A DNA stretch of 64,000 nt from Ornithodoros turicata (taxonomy: Eukaryota; Arthropoda; Arachnida; Ixodida; Argasidae). The notes below the pieces were generated by a model. The model saw only the letters and a program-made list of their open reading frames with translations. It searched no databases and had not been told where the DNA came from. The position numbers were made by a program, and so were the translations under genes. Shown in pieces: positions 62,630 through 64,000 of the stretch. The stretch lies in assembly GCF_037126465.1 (NCBI RefSeq), contig NW_026999346.1, positions 2,236,565 to 2,300,564 of the forward strand, given 5' to 3'. The stretch's first letter is position 1. Every line of letters begins with the position of its first letter.

Positions 62630-64000
62630 GGGCTACGCTTGTAATGTGGGATTATAATCAGAAACCATGTCCATGTTTCTTTGTTTTCGTACATGTGTGC
62701 GACTTTATGTAGCTGTTGCAGGTGCAAGTATTTAAAGAACTGCGTGTTCGTAGTAATTCATCCGTCGATGATCTTACATATGACGGCGAACATTTTCCTA
62801 ATGGTGGTGGTGTCTAAGATGCGCCTCCGTTGTAGTTCGTCGGCTACTGAGGCCCACAAGAGACTGCCGAGAGAGAGGGCAGTGAAGATCATCCCGTTTA
62901 CCGCCGCATTCTGAAAAGTGAGAAGCTACATCTGGGTCACCGACCTCGAAACACCGAATGGAGATACAATTCCTAACCATGGGCCCAGTCCACTGAGGAG
63001 CCCCTGCACATATCGGGCCATGGACGATAGCGTACCAGGGGAAAGCAATGCATTCTGGACAGATCCTGGCGTGATGTCGTTGTAAACGCCATTATACACG
63101 TGACAATAAAAATATAAAAACGGCGGCGCCGGTGGTCAGTAGACTAACAGTTCGTAAAGAACGCGAATGCCGTTTATGTGCGTCGTTTTTCTGCGTCTGT
63201 TCATCTATGCCAATAAATTTTATCCATATTCTTGCAATATTGTCGGCTTGAGCATGTGGACTCGAACTGCCTGCCATTCACATCAAAGTGAAGACGGTGG
63301 CGTTTTGATGCACTGAGAACTTAAACACACGTCGGTACAGATGACTGAGAATGTAGTTTGTGCGCATAATGAAGCGTGTAAAGGGCTAAAGAATTTACAC
63401 GCCCTGTGATACACATTTGCACAAAAGGTAGGATTGCAACGCTTTCAATCTCGCAGGTCAGAAATGCTGGTTCCCTTTGTCGTCCGTCTATGACGTCATG
63501 TTTCCTGCCCAGTAGCGAGGCGCGAGCCTTTTTTTCTTCATTTTGTGCCGCCCGTCACGCGTCGTTCTTGCCAGGAGATGATGCATCGGTAGCCAATAAA
63601 AAGTGCTCCGCCGACGTGACGTCACCACACGCTAGGAGTAGCCGGGTAAGATACCGCCGCAGCGCACAATCTTTCGTAAACTAATTTTCTCTAGAAAGTC
63701 GAGCAACCCAAAACAAAATATTTTGCGTCACAGTTACTGAAGGCGGTATGTTCATGTCGCGCTGTCAAACAATACACATTCGAAGGTGCTTCCATGCTTC
63801 TCTAATGTTTGCAACACTTCAAGGGTTTCAGAAATCACATGCAATACTTCAAGTGCATGGCTCCGTTTCATACGTTGTGGCCCATGGATTAGACAAGCAA
63901 CATCCCATGAGTGGCTGTTTAACCGTCAGGTTTTTAAAAGTGAGATTATTTCGAGCCACTGCCAACGGTGGCGCCGAAGAGCGATTAGAGACGTCGACGG
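62630..64000. other. No gene recognised
   Basis: Mixed sequence to the window edge. A plus frame of 92 codons at 63406-63684 is not recognisable. GAACTCGAGTCC-like box-B similarity near 63245 lacks a box A partner. Confidence 0.35.

Overview
This looks like a gene-poor, transposon-dense stretch of an arthropod nuclear genome, most likely a hard tick or another chelicerate. That call is an inference. It rests on a tRNA-derived SINE resembling the tick Ruka type, I-group and CR1/L2-like LINEs with short tails, hAT, Harbinger, Merlin, mariner-type and Maverick elements side by side, Ty3/Gypsy elements with very short LTRs, and split coding exons with GT/AG borders. Nothing supports bacterial or organellar DNA.

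Layout. 1-~11960 is a decayed Maverick/Polinton. It has long inverted terminal repeats (left 1-445, right from ~9465) and minus-strand remnants of a packaging ATPase, an integrase and a major capsid protein. No DNA polymerase B is visible. It has been hit by a SINE (8575-8864, 11-bp target duplication), a hAT-type element (10432-11740, 8-bp duplication) and a 4.1-kb minisatellite-rich element (3064-7202). 12-18 kb holds candidate host-type exons and a duplicated gene 3' end. 18079-19057 is a nearly intact Merlin (IS1595/ISXO2-like) transposase. It is followed by a ~75-bp minisatellite (19235-20035) and a 350-bp hAT MITE. 21119-30935 is a complete-length minus-strand Ty3/Gypsy element with both ~200-bp LTRs, interrupted by a 3.4-kb inverted-repeat element (23030-26441) and a mariner-type MITE (28363-28945). 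32109-36256 is a second, inverted copy of that 3.4-kb element. 36620-39352 is an I-group LINE with RT and RNase H, and 42825-44480 is a CR1/L2-like LINE. 45177-45350 is the best host exon, the C-terminus of an SLC17-like transporter. 49850-55760 is a second Gypsy element carrying nested insertions. 58012-60297 is another I-group LINE.

Most striking points. (1) A complete type I hammerhead ribozyme core lies on the minus strand at 53031-53075. It sits inside a 318-bp unit with 85-bp direct terminal repeats and TA-rich flanks, like an animal retrozyme or Penelope-like terminal repeat. The unit lies in the tail of a LINE that itself sits in a Gypsy pol gene. (2) Several non-homologous elements (3064-7202, 23030-26441, 32109-36256, 46371-48511, and an end at 39860-40128) share one ~13-19-bp terminal motif of the form CCCARRYAACAC, and three have clean 2-bp target duplications. 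Each is filled with its own short repeated word and none has a recognisable transposase. (3) A 1512-bp element with ~35-bp inverted repeats and a perfect 7-bp duplication (50981-52492) does not match a family I can name.

Almost every coding sequence here is mobile-element-derived and broken. Expression of any of them cannot be judged from sequence alone.
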